From Aquella oligotrophica (GTDB taxonomy: Bacteria > Pseudomonadota > Gammaproteobacteria > Burkholderiales > UBA11063): 64,000 nucleotides of DNA. The DNA is taken from positions 248,001 through 312,000 of the forward strand of contig NZ_CP024847.1 in assembly GCF_002892535.1 (NCBI RefSeq), in the 5' to 3' direction. Under the pieces are notes generated by a model. The model did no database searches, was not told the DNA's origin, and worked only from the letters and a program-made list of their open reading frames with translations. Made by a program: the position numbers and the translations under genes. Shown one piece after another: positions 1 to 8,833 of this stretch (position 1 is the first letter of the stretch; the number at the start of each line of letters is the position of its first letter).

Positions 1-456
1 AAAAAATTTTGACTCATGGGCAAAGCTTTGAATAGCAATTACTTCACCGCAAGGGTGGATAATAGGAAAATAGGTTACCAGATAGGACTTAAATTGTCCA
101 TTATAGGGCAAAAGATCAAAAAAACTAATGACTTGTTTGTTGAGAAATACACTTTGTTGGATACCAAAAATTGCCTTTGCATAACGCTGAATTTCATCTT
201 GGTGCTCTTTATAGTATGTATCTCCAAAGACTTTAATAATTAGTTCTTCATTATTTGTATCTTTATAGCCAGCACCGACTACCTCCTGCCAGTTATTGCA
301 GCCAACTGATTCTGCAGTTTTATTCGTACAAATGACTACTTCATGGTTGCTGTTATATATAGCGGAAAAGATATGTTCATTTATTAGTGGGGTAAAGTTA
401 GGGATAATATTTTGATTCAGATATGCCTGTTCTTCGTTGAAAGTTAATTTTTTCAT
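1..456 (-). CDS. PAS-like transcriptional regulator, truncated by window edge
   Basis: The gene reads leftward from an ATG at 456 and stays open to base 1, giving 152 codons with the C-terminus missing. The visible part looks like a PAS-type sensor domain: it has a segment about access to a ligand pocket (SNHEVVICTNKTAESVG), then helices, then a strand pair ending IIHPCGEVIAIQSFAHES. I know this layout from PAS-containing LuxR-type regulators of gammaproteobacteria and Legionella-like bacteria, where a helix-turn-helix follows, but that part lies outside the window. No strong ribosome binding site is visible before the ATG. The function is inferred from fold resemblance only. Confidence 0.6.
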   Translation of the reverse strand, partial: MKKLTFNEEQAYLNQNIIPNFTPLINEHIFSAIYNSNHEVVICTNKTAESVGCNNWQEVVGAGYKDTNNEELIIKVFGDTYYKEHQDEIQRYAKAIFGIQQSVFLNKQVISFFDLLPYNGQFKSYLVTYFPIIHPCGEVIAIQSFAHESKFF

Positions 457-565
457 TTAGCTAGCAGTTTAGATTTTTGGGTTGACTTGAAATACAATTT
501 AAAGTATAGAATTATGATACGCTTATTGTACAGGGTTTTGATTTTTATGTCAATGTGATTCTAGA

Positions 566-594
566 GATAATGCTGGCATATTGCCAGCATTATC
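566..594 (-). terminator. Perfect 13-bp hairpin after the lectin-like lipoprotein gene
   Basis: Bases 566-578 pair perfectly with 582-594 around a 3-base loop. It sits 8 bases past the stop of the gene at 602-3298. There is no clear U-tract on the leftward side, so it may be a terminator, a 3' stabilising hairpin or a protein site. Confidence 0.4.
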
Positions 595-601
595 TTATGA
601 T

Positions 602-3298
602 TTAGTTAAGGAATGTACCATTATCAATCTTACCCCACTCAGTTGTACCACTACTACTCGTAGTTGTACCAGTACCAGTACCTGAAGCCCAAATTACTCT
701 ACCTTTACTAGTAGTAGCCGCATATCCAATTTGACCAGAGCTATCTGAGCTATATATTACTAAGTTACGATCATCCTGCATTTCTATCTTAGCATATGGA
801 TCAGTTATCCATTTAATTTTCCTTTGCTTATATGCTGATTCAAAGAGGTTTTGGGTTGTTATCGCTCCTAATTTGTTTTTGAGTGTTAGGCGAATATCTC
901 CATTAATAAATTTTATTTCAATCAGCTTGTCCGCTCCAGAGCTGCTATATAGAACCGTGGCACCAGTGATCAGTTCAATCCCTCGCGATCCTAAATCTCG
1001 AAGAAGCATCCTTTCTTTACCCGTAGGAGAGCTTAATAGCACAAATTTACCATTTCCTTTAGTTAACCCTTCATCAATCTGTTTCTCATTAAGAGAAATC
1101 TTACCATCTAGATAGATGTAATTAGAGCCAATAGTACCATTTTGTTGCCAGTTTTTATAGTCTTGTGGTTCAGTAAACTTAAATTTCTTCACTACTATGC
1201 TATCTGGATTCAAGTTAGTACCATTAATTTTCCAGCTTCCTTTACTATCTGATTTGATAGAGCCATCAAGTTTTACGATAGTTCCATCACCCCACTGTAG
1301 TTGTGAGGGACTTGCACGCTTACAGTTACTATCAAGGCAGCCTATTCCTAAAACAGCTCTAGATTTAAGGGTATCTATTGCCCATCCAGTTCTTTCACCT
1401 GGTAAGTAAATTTTCTCATTAGTATAGACAAAACCAGTTTTGATACAAAAAGTTTTCTCATCATAGTTTGCAATATACCAGTTCCAACGGGCAAAGATAT
1501 TGTCTGTTTCATTTCCTGATTGACCAAAACTATATGTTTGTGAAGTAGGATAACTAATTTTTCCCTTATATCCAGATTGTAGAAAAAAATCTTTAGGACG
1601 AGGAAAATCACGATAATTCCACCAATAATCACTTTGATCATCATGTTTTAATTCTGGAGTATACATGTTAGATAGTAAATAAAGATCAGAAGCAAGGTCA
1701 ATATTGGATCCAAACCAATATAAGTATGCCGAACCTCCACTTCTATAAGTCGAAGTGTTAGCCATATCTACCATATTACCTAAGTCTTCTCTATTTGAAA
1801 AATCTTTGGCTTTACACATATCTCCTACATCATCTTTAGAAAATATTGTATTACCAGTAGAATCTTTATCTTTAACTTGCAGACTTAACTTTTCTTTATC
1901 AAAATATATCCCAGACATAGCATAGCGTTGAATACTATTAGCTGCCTGATAATAGGGAACTTCTTGATATACCTTAACTGCGGTGGTTTGTTTATCATTA
2001 TCAATAATGATACAATTTGCTGCTAGCTTGGCAAGCCCTGTACCATCTTGATTATTGCCTGTACTAACTGGTATAAACTTCAAGCTAGTTACTGAGCATT
2101 GGTTGATTTTATTGTCTTTAATAGCAAAGCTATCTTCTGACAAAAATGGTCGCTCTGATTTAAAAATATTATTATTAATTATTTCATATAAATCCTGATT
2201 ATCAATTACTGATAAACCACTCTTGGTAGCAGTTAGCATTTCTTCAAATTGCTTGTCGTAAGTTTTATTCAGCTCTATTTCTGCTTGTAAAAAACCTTCC
2301 ACCCCTGTTGCTTTTATGTCTCTTAGATTGATATTATCCATACGAATATCTGCACCACAGGCATATTTATAGGTTAGCTGGGCTAACTGCATATTATACA
2401 TTTCCTGATATGCAGTAAATAGCTCCGCTTGATTAATCAAAATTTGCTGATTATAATAACTCACAAAATCCATCAAATCACCATTAGATGATATTGAATT
2501 TAATGATTTCATATAATCTTTCTTACGTGCCAATAGTCGATTAAATATACTGCCTGCATTTTGGCTATCTTTATATTTTGTCTTATAGTTTGAATACAGC
2601 TCATATGTATTCATCGATGAATTAATTGATTTTAACTGTGATGTTGATGCTTTATCTGTGGCAATTTCTTTTGCATTCATTGCATCTATTGCCATTAATG
2701 CACTGTAATGACAGTTGTTTTTAGCATAATTAAACAGTTCTTCTGGTTGTGTTGCAGTAAAATCACCAAAGATTTTCTGATCTTTATATTGCAGGTATTT
2801 GGCTTTAACCGCATTATTATCATTTACAATCTCAGCTAAAGTATTCTGAACATTGGCTGTCATCTGGGCTTTATAAAAGCTATCTAGCGTCTGTTTACTT
2901 ATACTACCAATAGCCAATGCTACGTCAACCTTACCAATAATATCATCCAATTTTTTATCCATTGAGTCCAATTTATCCAAAATTGGCTTATTTGGGTCAG
3001 TCGCAGGACCAAATATTAAAAACATCAGGAAGTCTATCCCTGTATTTACTGCTAATTTTTTAAATCCAAGAGGCATATCAAATGCTGCGCCAATAATTCC
3101 TTTTACTACATAGTTAGAGGCTGTTTTGGCATCTGTTGGAAAGCTTTTTGCGGTTGCTACTGTATTGTTGGCTTGCATTGCATTGTTACCAAGGCGACTA
3201 GGATCATTATCATCACCTGCATTTGGTATGCATCCAGTTACAGATAAGCTTACACTACCACCGATTATTAGTGAACAAATTAGTTTATTTAATTTCAT
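602..3298 (-). CDS. Large lipoprotein with a C-terminal bulb-lectin-like motif
   Basis: The product has 898 residues. A signal peptide ends in the lipobox VTGC, with Cys23 as the likely lipidated residue. A low-complexity linker follows, then a hydrophobic stretch near residues 75-95 and a long helical region to about residue 340, including an amphipathic repeat (LDKLDSMDKKLDDIIGKVD). The C-terminal third is beta-rich, and residues 841-849 read QDDRNLVIY, matching the QxDxNxVxY sugar-binding motif of bulb-type mannose-binding lectins; a second element VIWASGT follows at 869-875. The helical head plus lectin tail recalls pore-forming or surface-binding proteins, but that is an inference. It stands alone, divergent from lipA. 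I do not recognise the whole protein as a named family. Confidence 0.75.
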   Translation of the reverse strand: MKLNKLICSLIIGGSVSLSVTGCIPNAGDDNDPSRLGNNAMQANNTVATAKSFPTDAKTASNYVVKGIIGAAFDMPLGFKKLAVNTGIDFLMFLIFGPATDPNKPILDKLDSMDKKLDDIIGKVDVALAIGSISKQTLDSFYKAQMTANVQNTLAEIVNDNNAVKAKYLQYKDQKIFGDFTATQPEELFNYAKNNCHYSALMAIDAMNAKEIATDKASTSQLKSINSSMNTYELYSNYKTKYKDSQNAGSIFNRLLARKKDYMKSLNSISSNGDLMDFVSYYNQQILINQAELFTAYQEMYNMQLAQLTYKYACGADIRMDNINLRDIKATGVEGFLQAEIELNKTYDKQFEEMLTATKSGLSVIDNQDLYEIINNNIFKSERPFLSEDSFAIKDNKINQCSVTSLKFIPVSTGNNQDGTGLAKLAANCIIIDNDKQTTAVKVYQEVPYYQAANSIQRYAMSGIYFDKEKLSLQVKDKDSTGNTIFSKDDVGDMCKAKDFSNREDLGNMVDMANTSTYRSGGSAYLYWFGSNIDLASDLYLLSNMYTPELKHDDQSDYWWNYRDFPRPKDFFLQSGYKGKISYPTSQTYSFGQSGNETDNIFARWNWYIANYDEKTFCIKTGFVYTNEKIYLPGERTGWAIDTLKSRAVLGIGCLDSNCKRASPSQLQWGDGTIVKLDGSIKSDSKGSWKINGTNLNPDSIVVKKFKFTEPQDYKNWQQNGTIGSNYIYLDGKISLNEKQIDEGLTKGNGKFVLLSSPTGKERMLLRDLGSRGIELITGATVLYSSSGADKLIEIKFINGDIRLTLKNKLGAITTQNLFESAYKQRKIKWITDPYAKIEMQDDRNLVIYSSDSSGQIGYAATTSKGRVIWASGTGTGTTTSSSGTTEWGKIDNGTFLN

Positions 3299-3478
3299 TA
3301 TATTTCCCTTGAAAATGATATATTAAGAATATTTATTTCTTCAGAAGTCATTATATCTGACACTATGAATCCCGAACATAGTCAATTTTGACGATGTTCC
3401 AATGCGCTAAAAAAATGAGCGTCATAATAGCTTGTCTGTTATAATTAAATGTTTATATGCCATAATTAAGGATAGATA

Positions 3479-4432
3479 ATGAGTGAAGAAAATACTCAGG
3501 GAATCAAGCTACGCGACGAGAAAAAGTTAGCCCGAATTCCAATCAAGGTAGTTCCTCTTACCGAACCATTAAAAAAACCGGAATGGATCAAGGTAAAACT
3601 ACCAACTGGAGAAAATTTTAACAGAGTAAAAAATCTTCTAAGAGAACATAAACTACATACGGTTTGCGAAGAAGCTAGTTGTCCAAATATCGGCGAATGT
3701 TTTAATAAAGGTACTGCTACCTTTATGATTATGGGTGATATTTGTACTCGGCGTTGTCCGTTTTGTGATGTCGGGCATGGTAGACCAAACCCGTTGAATC
3801 CGGATGAGCCAAAAGAATTAGCCCGCTCGGTGGATATTTTGAAACTTAAATATGTAGTTGTGACTAGTGTTGATCGCGATGATTTACGTGATGGTGGCGC
3901 ACAGCATTTTGTTGATTGTATCAATGCTATCCGTGAAGTACGTCCACAGACCAAGATTGAAACTCTTGTCCCTGATTTCCGTGGTCGTTTGGATAAGGCA
4001 TTAGATATTTTAACGGCCAATCCACCAGATGTTTTAAATCACAATCTAGAAACTGTGCCACGCTTATATAAAGCACAACGTCCAGGATCTGATCTTCAGC
4101 ATTCCTTAAATCTACTTAAAGAATTTAAGGCTCGTTGTCCAGATGTCCCAACAAAATCTGGAATCATGGTTGGCTTAGGTGAAACTAAAGAAGAAATCAA
4201 AGACTTAATGGTATTAATGCGCGAGCATAATATTGAGATGATAACTATTGGGCAATATTTGCAACCATCCAAACATCATTCGCCTGTTTTACGATATGTA
4301 ACTCCAGATGAATTTAAAGAATTGGAAGATTTTGCTTATCAAATCGGCTTTAAACATGCTGCAGTTGGTGCTCTGGTTCGTTCGAGCTATCATGCGGATG
4401 AGCAAGCGCATAGCGCTGGAGTTGAATACTAG
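3479..4432 (+). CDS. lipA: Lipoyl synthase LipA
   Basis: This radical SAM enzyme inserts two sulfurs into protein-bound octanoyl groups to make the lipoyl cofactor of 2-oxoacid dehydrogenases and the glycine cleavage system. Both cluster motifs are intact in the 317 residues: C63-x4-C68-x5-C74 for the auxiliary cluster and C89-x3-C93-x2-C96 for the SAM cluster, with the conserved RSSY near residues 301-304. An AAGGA ribosome binding site lies just before the ATG. The expected partner lipB is not next to it; instead a secreted protein gene starts 7 bases downstream. A TATAAT at 3440-3445 may be its -10 element. Confidence 0.97.
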   Translation: MSEENTQGIKLRDEKKLARIPIKVVPLTEPLKKPEWIKVKLPTGENFNRVKNLLREHKLHTVCEEASCPNIGECFNKGTATFMIMGDICTRRCPFCDVGHGRPNPLNPDEPKELARSVDILKLKYVVVTSVDRDDLRDGGAQHFVDCINAIREVRPQTKIETLVPDFRGRLDKALDILTANPPDVLNHNLETVPRLYKAQRPGSDLQHSLNLLKEFKARCPDVPTKSGIMVGLGETKEEIKDLMVLMREHNIEMITIGQYLQPSKHHSPVLRYVTPDEFKELEDFAYQIGFKHAAVGALVRSSYHADEQAHSAGVEY

Positions 4433-4439
4433 GATAGAT

Positions 4440-4943
4440 ATGAGTATTCTAAAAAAATTATTTTTAGCTGCCGTAATCTCAGGCAGCTTTTTACTGGCAA
4501 ATGCCCAGAAAACACCACAACAATGCACGTTAATCAGTGGAACTATCATTCAACTGCCGGGAAAACCAGTATTTAAATTTAATTCTGCCCGAAATTATAG
4601 TAATAACGGCTATCCAATGACGCATACCCAGTTTTTTATCAAAGATGGAAATGGTGAAACCTATAAGGTCGTAGTTGATAATCTGTATTACCGAAATATT
4701 AGTGTGGCTCAGGTTAGCTCGCTACGCGATGTTGGGATAATTTCTGATTTTAGCCAAAATTATCCGATTGGTAGTAATGTGGAAGCCTGTGGCAAGCTAT
4801 TCAAGTCAAATGGTAAATTGGGTATTCATTTTGTTCATCCAAGCGGCTGTAATCAAAATGAATTTAACGGCTTTTTACGCATAAATGGTACAGATATCAG
4901 CAATAATGAGAATTATTGTGGTGGTTGTGCTTGTAAAATTTAG
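4440..4943 (+). CDS. Secreted DUF3465-like (OB-fold-like) protein
   Basis: I place the start at the ATG at 4440, not at upstream codons overlapping lipA, because AGGAT precedes it and a clean signal peptide follows (MSILKKLFLAAVISGSFLL, cut after ANA). The mature protein of about 145 residues contains HTQFFIKDGNGETYKVVVDN, then VEACGK, GIHFVH and NGFLRING. This series resembles DUF3465, a small periplasmic family in which a similar HQ..F, a hydrophobic strand run and a GxIHWxH-type motif occur. It ends in a Cys-rich tail (CGGCACKI). The lipoprotein at 63013-63657 shares the EACG, GIHFVH and NG(F/W)L(R/K)I motifs, so the two are likely paralogs. The role is unknown. Confidence 0.75.
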   Translation: MSILKKLFLAAVISGSFLLANAQKTPQQCTLISGTIIQLPGKPVFKFNSARNYSNNGYPMTHTQFFIKDGNGETYKVVVDNLYYRNISVAQVSSLRDVGIISDFSQNYPIGSNVEACGKLFKSNGKLGIHFVHPSGCNQNEFNGFLRINGTDISNNENYCGGCACKI

Positions 4944-4961
4944 ATTATATTAGGTTAGAGA

Positions 4962-6287
4962 ATGACAGAACAGTATAGATTAATAATTGAATCAGTGGAT
5001 TATGAAGGTAAAGGGGTTGCTCGTTTAGATGGTAAAACCGTATTTATCGATGGTGCTTTAGCTGGCGAAGAAGTTTTGGCTGAAATTACCAAGCGTAAAC
5101 CTAGTTTTGATAAAGCTAAAATAGTCGAAATCATTACTCCAAGCAAAGATCGTGTTACCCCAGAATGCCCAAATTTTGGCATGTGTGGTGGTTGCTCCCT
5201 ACAACATATCAGTTTTGACGCCCAAATTCAGATTAAGCAGCAGGTACTGATTGATAATCTGAAACATATTGGTAAGGTCGAGGCTGGAGAAATATTGCCG
5301 CCAGTAAAAGGTAAGCCTTGGGAATATCGTCATCGGGCAAGGTTATCAGCACGGTTTGTAATTAAAAAGGGTGGTGCGTTAGTTGGCTTTCGCGAAAAAG
5401 CCTCTTCATACGTAGCTGACATGCTTGAATGTAAAATTCTACCCAAATATGTTTCGGACTTAATTCCATACTTGCGTGAACTCGTTGCTAGCCTAAGTAT
5501 TCGAGAACGGATTCCACAGATAGAGGTTGCGGTTGGCGATAATCTGGTTATACTTGTGATCAGAAATATGCTTGAATTAGCTGATAGCGATGAAACTAAG
5601 CTAAGAGAATTTGTTGATAAGCATTCAAAAGAAAATAATTCCCTACAAATCTGGCTTCAGCCTAAAGGCCCTGATAGTTGCTATCCACTCTACCCACAGG
5701 AGTCACCACGTTTAAGTTATTCGCTACCAGAATTTAATCTCGAGATGCCGTATTACCCAACTGAATTTACTCAAGTTAATCCATATATTAACCAGCAGAT
5801 GGTTAGTCTTGCAATGGAACTACTTAAAGCAGAAGAAAATGAAACTATTGCCGATTTCTTTTGTGGAATAGGTAATTTCACTTTGCCAATTGCACGAACT
5901 GCAAAACAGGTAATTGGGATTGAAGGTGCCGATGCTTTGGTTAAGCGAGCCAAAGAAAATGCTAATTTTAATGGATTAGGCAATAAAGTAAGCTATCAGG
6001 TTTGTAATTTATTCACAGTTGATGAAAAATGGTTACAAAACTTGGGGAAATTTGATAAATGGTTGATAGATCCCCCACGTGATGGTGCTGTTGAGCTAAT
6101 TAAGGCAATCACACCCGAAATTGCACCCAAACGTATCGTTTATGTTTCATGTAATCCGGCAACGCTTGCGCGAGACGCTGGTATTTTGGTTCAGGTGCAT
6201 GGCTATAAGCTGCAAAAAGCCGGGATAATGAATATGTTTCCACATACCTCGCATGTTGAATCGATTGCGGTATTTGAGTTGTGTTAA
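4962..6287 (+). CDS. rlmD: 23S rRNA (uracil-1939-C5)-methyltransferase RlmD
   Basis: RlmD (RumA) methylates U1939 of 23S rRNA using SAM. The 441 residues show an N-terminal TRAM domain (about 1-60), cluster cysteines C69, C75 and C78 in CPNFGMCGGC with a fourth near MLECK, a Rossmann methyltransferase core with DFFCGIGNFTLPIA, and the catalytic region DPPRDGA and YVSCNPATLARD with the nucleophile near C397. Length is normal for the family. It follows the secreted protein gene by 18 bases, so it may be cotranscribed with lipA. A paralogous TrmA/RlmC is less likely because both the TRAM domain and the iron-sulfur cysteines are present. Confidence 0.95.
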   Translation: MTEQYRLIIESVDYEGKGVARLDGKTVFIDGALAGEEVLAEITKRKPSFDKAKIVEIITPSKDRVTPECPNFGMCGGCSLQHISFDAQIQIKQQVLIDNLKHIGKVEAGEILPPVKGKPWEYRHRARLSARFVIKKGGALVGFREKASSYVADMLECKILPKYVSDLIPYLRELVASLSIRERIPQIEVAVGDNLVILVIRNMLELADSDETKLREFVDKHSKENNSLQIWLQPKGPDSCYPLYPQESPRLSYSLPEFNLEMPYYPTEFTQVNPYINQQMVSLAMELLKAEENETIADFFCGIGNFTLPIARTAKQVIGIEGADALVKRAKENANFNGLGNKVSYQVCNLFTVDEKWLQNLGKFDKWLIDPPRDGAVELIKAITPEIAPKRIVYVSCNPATLARDAGILVQVHGYKLQKAGIMNMFPHTSHVESIAVFELC

Positions 6288-6328
6288 ACCTGTGTGGGGT
6301 TAATTGAATTTGAAGTGGGTGCCGCAAA

Positions 6329-6811
6329 TTAATCGGTACCTGCAGAAAAGCGGTTTGGTCTTCCGACATAATTAATTTCTACTTCAAAGGTTTTATTATT
6401 TACGGCTCGACTGGTTGCTACACTTAACCAAACAGGCATTCCGTTATCAGTAACCAGCGGTCGTCCAGATTTTTCTCCAGTTGCCTTTCCCATGAGATTA
6501 ATGACGCCCTTTTCTGGGGAATAATTTGCCCCCGCACCATTTGGGTCATTGGGGAACCGCAGGTAAGATAAGCCCATTCCTAGGTTATTGCTATCAGTGC
6601 AATTGTAGTCACTCTTAACCCTAGTTGCGGTGGATGAATTTGGTTTAACTCTAACGGTGCTTTCAATATTTTTGTCTAGACTCGCAAAAATACCAACCTT
6701 GGCAGTTAATGGGTAGTTGGTGTAGTTGGTAATAATAAAATCACAGTCTGCATATGCTGATTGAATCACAATCATTAAAAGCAATTTTTTGTACAAATAA
6801 TTCAAATTCAT
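6329..6811 (-). CDS. Secreted protein of unknown function
   Basis: The 160-residue product starts with a signal peptide (residues 1-21, cut after AYA). The mature protein has about six hydrophobic strands (FIITNYTNYPLTAKVGIFA, VWLSVAT, FEVEINYVG), two Cys residues in the first 50 residues of the mature chain that could pair, and no membrane segment, which suggests a small beta-sandwich exported to the periplasm or beyond. It begins 7 bases after the DUF455 gene stop, with a GAG-containing ribosome site, so the two are probably cotranscribed. I do not recognise a family. Confidence 0.7.
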   Translation of the reverse strand: MNLNYLYKKLLLMIVIQSAYADCDFIITNYTNYPLTAKVGIFASLDKNIESTVRVKPNSSTATRVKSDYNCTDSNNLGMGLSYLRFPNDPNGAGANYSPEKGVINLMGKATGEKSGRPLVTDNGMPVWLSVATSRAVNNKTFEVEINYVGRPNRFSAGTD

Positions 6812-6818
6812 CTTTATC

Positions 6819-7616
6819 TCAATGATTAAATAGCTTATCTAGTTCAGAATTGCTAAAGCCAGCTTTTAGCCTGTCAGCTCTATTAAATGCCCCTCGTATT
6901 TTAGGGGCATCGTAATTTGCCATTAGCTCAAAAAAAATATTCTCAGGATTTAAATCTCTTTTTTGACATAGAAATTTAAACCACTTATCTCCATATTGTA
7001 CATGCTTTATTTCATCTCTGTGGATGATATCAAGTATTTCATTAGCTTTTTCATCACCAATGTTTTTAATTTTAGATTGCATTTCTGGTACGGCATCAAT
7101 TCCTCGTGCTTCTAGAACCCTTGGTACCAGAGCCATACGAATCATGCAGTCATGTTCAGTTTTTAATGCCATATCCCATAAGCCATTATGTGCGCTAAAG
7201 TCCCCATAGGTATAGCCAAGTGTAAGCAAGTGATTATTTAATAAGGTAAAATGATATGCTTCATCTTTAGCTACTTCTATCCAGTCTTGATAGTAGCCTT
7301 CTGGCATATCCTGAAATCGATAGCATGCGTCTAGAGCAAGATTGATTGCATTAAATTCTATGTGGGTTAGTGCGTGGATAAGTCCTGCATGACCTTCTTT
7401 ACTGCCAAGCTTCCGTTTTGGCACTTTTGTTGGATGAACCAGTTCCGGCTTTTCTGGTCTGCCAGGTGTTATTAGGCTAATTATTTCATTTGTTTTATCA
7501 AAGCATAGAGAGTGCTTTTCATTTAATAAGCTAAAAAGTTTATTTGTTGCAGATATTTTTGAGAATATATTGCAATCAGTTAAGATTTGTAAGCATTCTT
7601 GATAGAAATTTTGCAT
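6819..7616 (-). CDS. DUF455 family ferritin-like protein
   Basis: The 265-residue sequence matches the DUF455 ferritin-like family: RPEKPELV near residues 53-60, then HALTHIEFNAINLALD (81-96), a second helix with KDEAYHF (117-123), and a late DEIKHVQYG. These Glu and His pairs are where a four-helix ferritin-like fold binds two metal ions. The family has been linked to tRNA hydroxylation or to oxygen-dependent chemistry by analogy with MiaE, but its substrate is not settled. It is the first gene of a two-gene minus-strand unit. Confidence 0.88.
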   Translation of the reverse strand: MQNFYQECLQILTDCNIFSKISATNKLFSLLNEKHSLCFDKTNEIISLITPGRPEKPELVHPTKVPKRKLGSKEGHAGLIHALTHIEFNAINLALDACYRFQDMPEGYYQDWIEVAKDEAYHFTLLNNHLLTLGYTYGDFSAHNGLWDMALKTEHDCMIRMALVPRVLEARGIDAVPEMQSKIKNIGDEKANEILDIIHRDEIKHVQYGDKWFKFLCQKRDLNPENIFFELMANYDAPKIRGAFNRADRLKAGFSNSELDKLFNH

Positions 7617-7805
7617 TCTTTAGTCAATAATTGTTTATAAAGAGATATTTTACAACACAAAAAACAAGGTTTTTAAAAAATATTATTACTCTATAGTTGG
7701 TTTAATTTGGAAAATTTTGGAAAATAATAATTTAAACAGTTTATTATGGTCATAATGTAAGGGTATTTAATATCAAACCCAATCATAGAATAAACATTAG
7801 GTTGA

Positions 7806-7835
7806 TTGCGGGCTATAGGTCAACTATGATATACT
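7806..7835 (+). promoter_or_regulatory. Candidate cyo promoter
   Basis: TTGCGG at 7806-7811 and TATACT at 7830-7835 are 18 bases apart. This would give a leader of about 80 bases before cyoA. The rest of the 303-bp gap from 7617 to 7919 is AT-rich and shows no other gene. Confidence 0.45.
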
Positions 7836-7919
7836 TGCTGGTGTTTTATGTGTCAGTTATACGGTTTTCATTAGCTGGCATTGCATATCTACTTAACCTA
7901 ATAAGGGATTCTTGGCAAG

Positions 7920-8807
7920 ATGAGTAATAAATTAAAATCTGTCTTCCTGCTTATTGGAGCTATGTTGCTATTGAGTGGTTGTGATCATTTGATAGTACTT
8001 AATCCAAAAGGTGCAGTTGGTGCAGAAGAGAAGAAGCTGATATTGACGGCAATTGGATTAATGCTGATTGTGGTAATACCTGTCATTATAATGACATTGG
8101 TGTTTGCCTTTAAATATCGTGCATCAAATCCGAACCTGGACTATGACCCAGAGTTCCATCATAGCAATAAAATTGAGGTTGTGGTATGGACAATTCCTAT
8201 CATAATTATTTCAATTTTGGCAACAATTACGTGGCATACTACTCATTCGCTTGATCCGTATCGTCCACTTGATGAGCCAGGTAAGCCAATAACCATTCAG
8301 GTTGTAGCACTTGATTGGAAATGGCTGTTTATTTATCCTGAGCAAAATATTGCAACTGTAAACTTAGTAGAGTTTCCGGTTGATAGACCTGTTGAATTTA
8401 GGGTTACTTCTGATGCTCCTATGAATGCCTTCCAGATTCCTCAATTAGGTGGTCAAATATATGCCATGGCTGGAATGCAGACTAAGCTACACTTAATTGC
8501 CAATGAAGCAGGTGATTACTTCGGTCGCTCAGTAAATATTAGTGGTCGCGGTTTCTCTGGGATGCAGTTTGTAGCTAGGGCGGTAGCGCAAGAAGACTTT
8601 GATAAATGGGTACAGCAGGTTAAGCAAGAGCCAAATAATCTTAGTGCAAACGAGTACTATCAACTGGTCAAACCAAGTGAAGATGATCCAGTGAAGTTGT
8701 ACGCTTCAGTGCAGCCAAATTTATTCAATAATATTATAATGAAATTCATGATGCCAGGTATGGAAGATCTTAGTGTGGATCATGGTTCAATGGTGATGTC
8801 TCATTAA
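7920..8807 (+). CDS. cyoA: Cytochrome bo3 ubiquinol oxidase subunit II
   Basis: CyoA is the quinol-side subunit of the bo3 terminal oxidase in the inner membrane. The 295 residues begin with a lipoprotein signal (LLLSGC, Cys21), followed by two membrane helices (about 41-63 and 86-105) and a periplasmic cupredoxin domain. That domain lacks the CuA-binding cysteines, as expected for a quinol rather than cytochrome c oxidase, and keeps VALDWKWLFIYPEQNIATVN. The C-terminus is a COX_ARM-like tail. The gene heads cyoABCD. Confidence 0.96.
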   Translation: MSNKLKSVFLLIGAMLLLSGCDHLIVLNPKGAVGAEEKKLILTAIGLMLIVVIPVIIMTLVFAFKYRASNPNLDYDPEFHHSNKIEVVVWTIPIIIISILATITWHTTHSLDPYRPLDEPGKPITIQVVALDWKWLFIYPEQNIATVNLVEFPVDRPVEFRVTSDAPMNAFQIPQLGGQIYAMAGMQTKLHLIANEAGDYFGRSVNISGRGFSGMQFVARAVAQEDFDKWVQQVKQEPNNLSANEYYQLVKPSEDDPVKLYASVQPNLFNNIIMKFMMPGMEDLSVDHGSMVMSH

Positions 8808-8833
8808 GTAAAGTATATAGTAGGAAATAAAAA

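Noticed and set aside
16-243. A 75-codon plus-strand open frame at the left edge
   Set aside because: It lies antisense to the regulator frame of 456-1, has no ribosome site and shows no recognisable domain; the minus-strand frame has protein-like composition.
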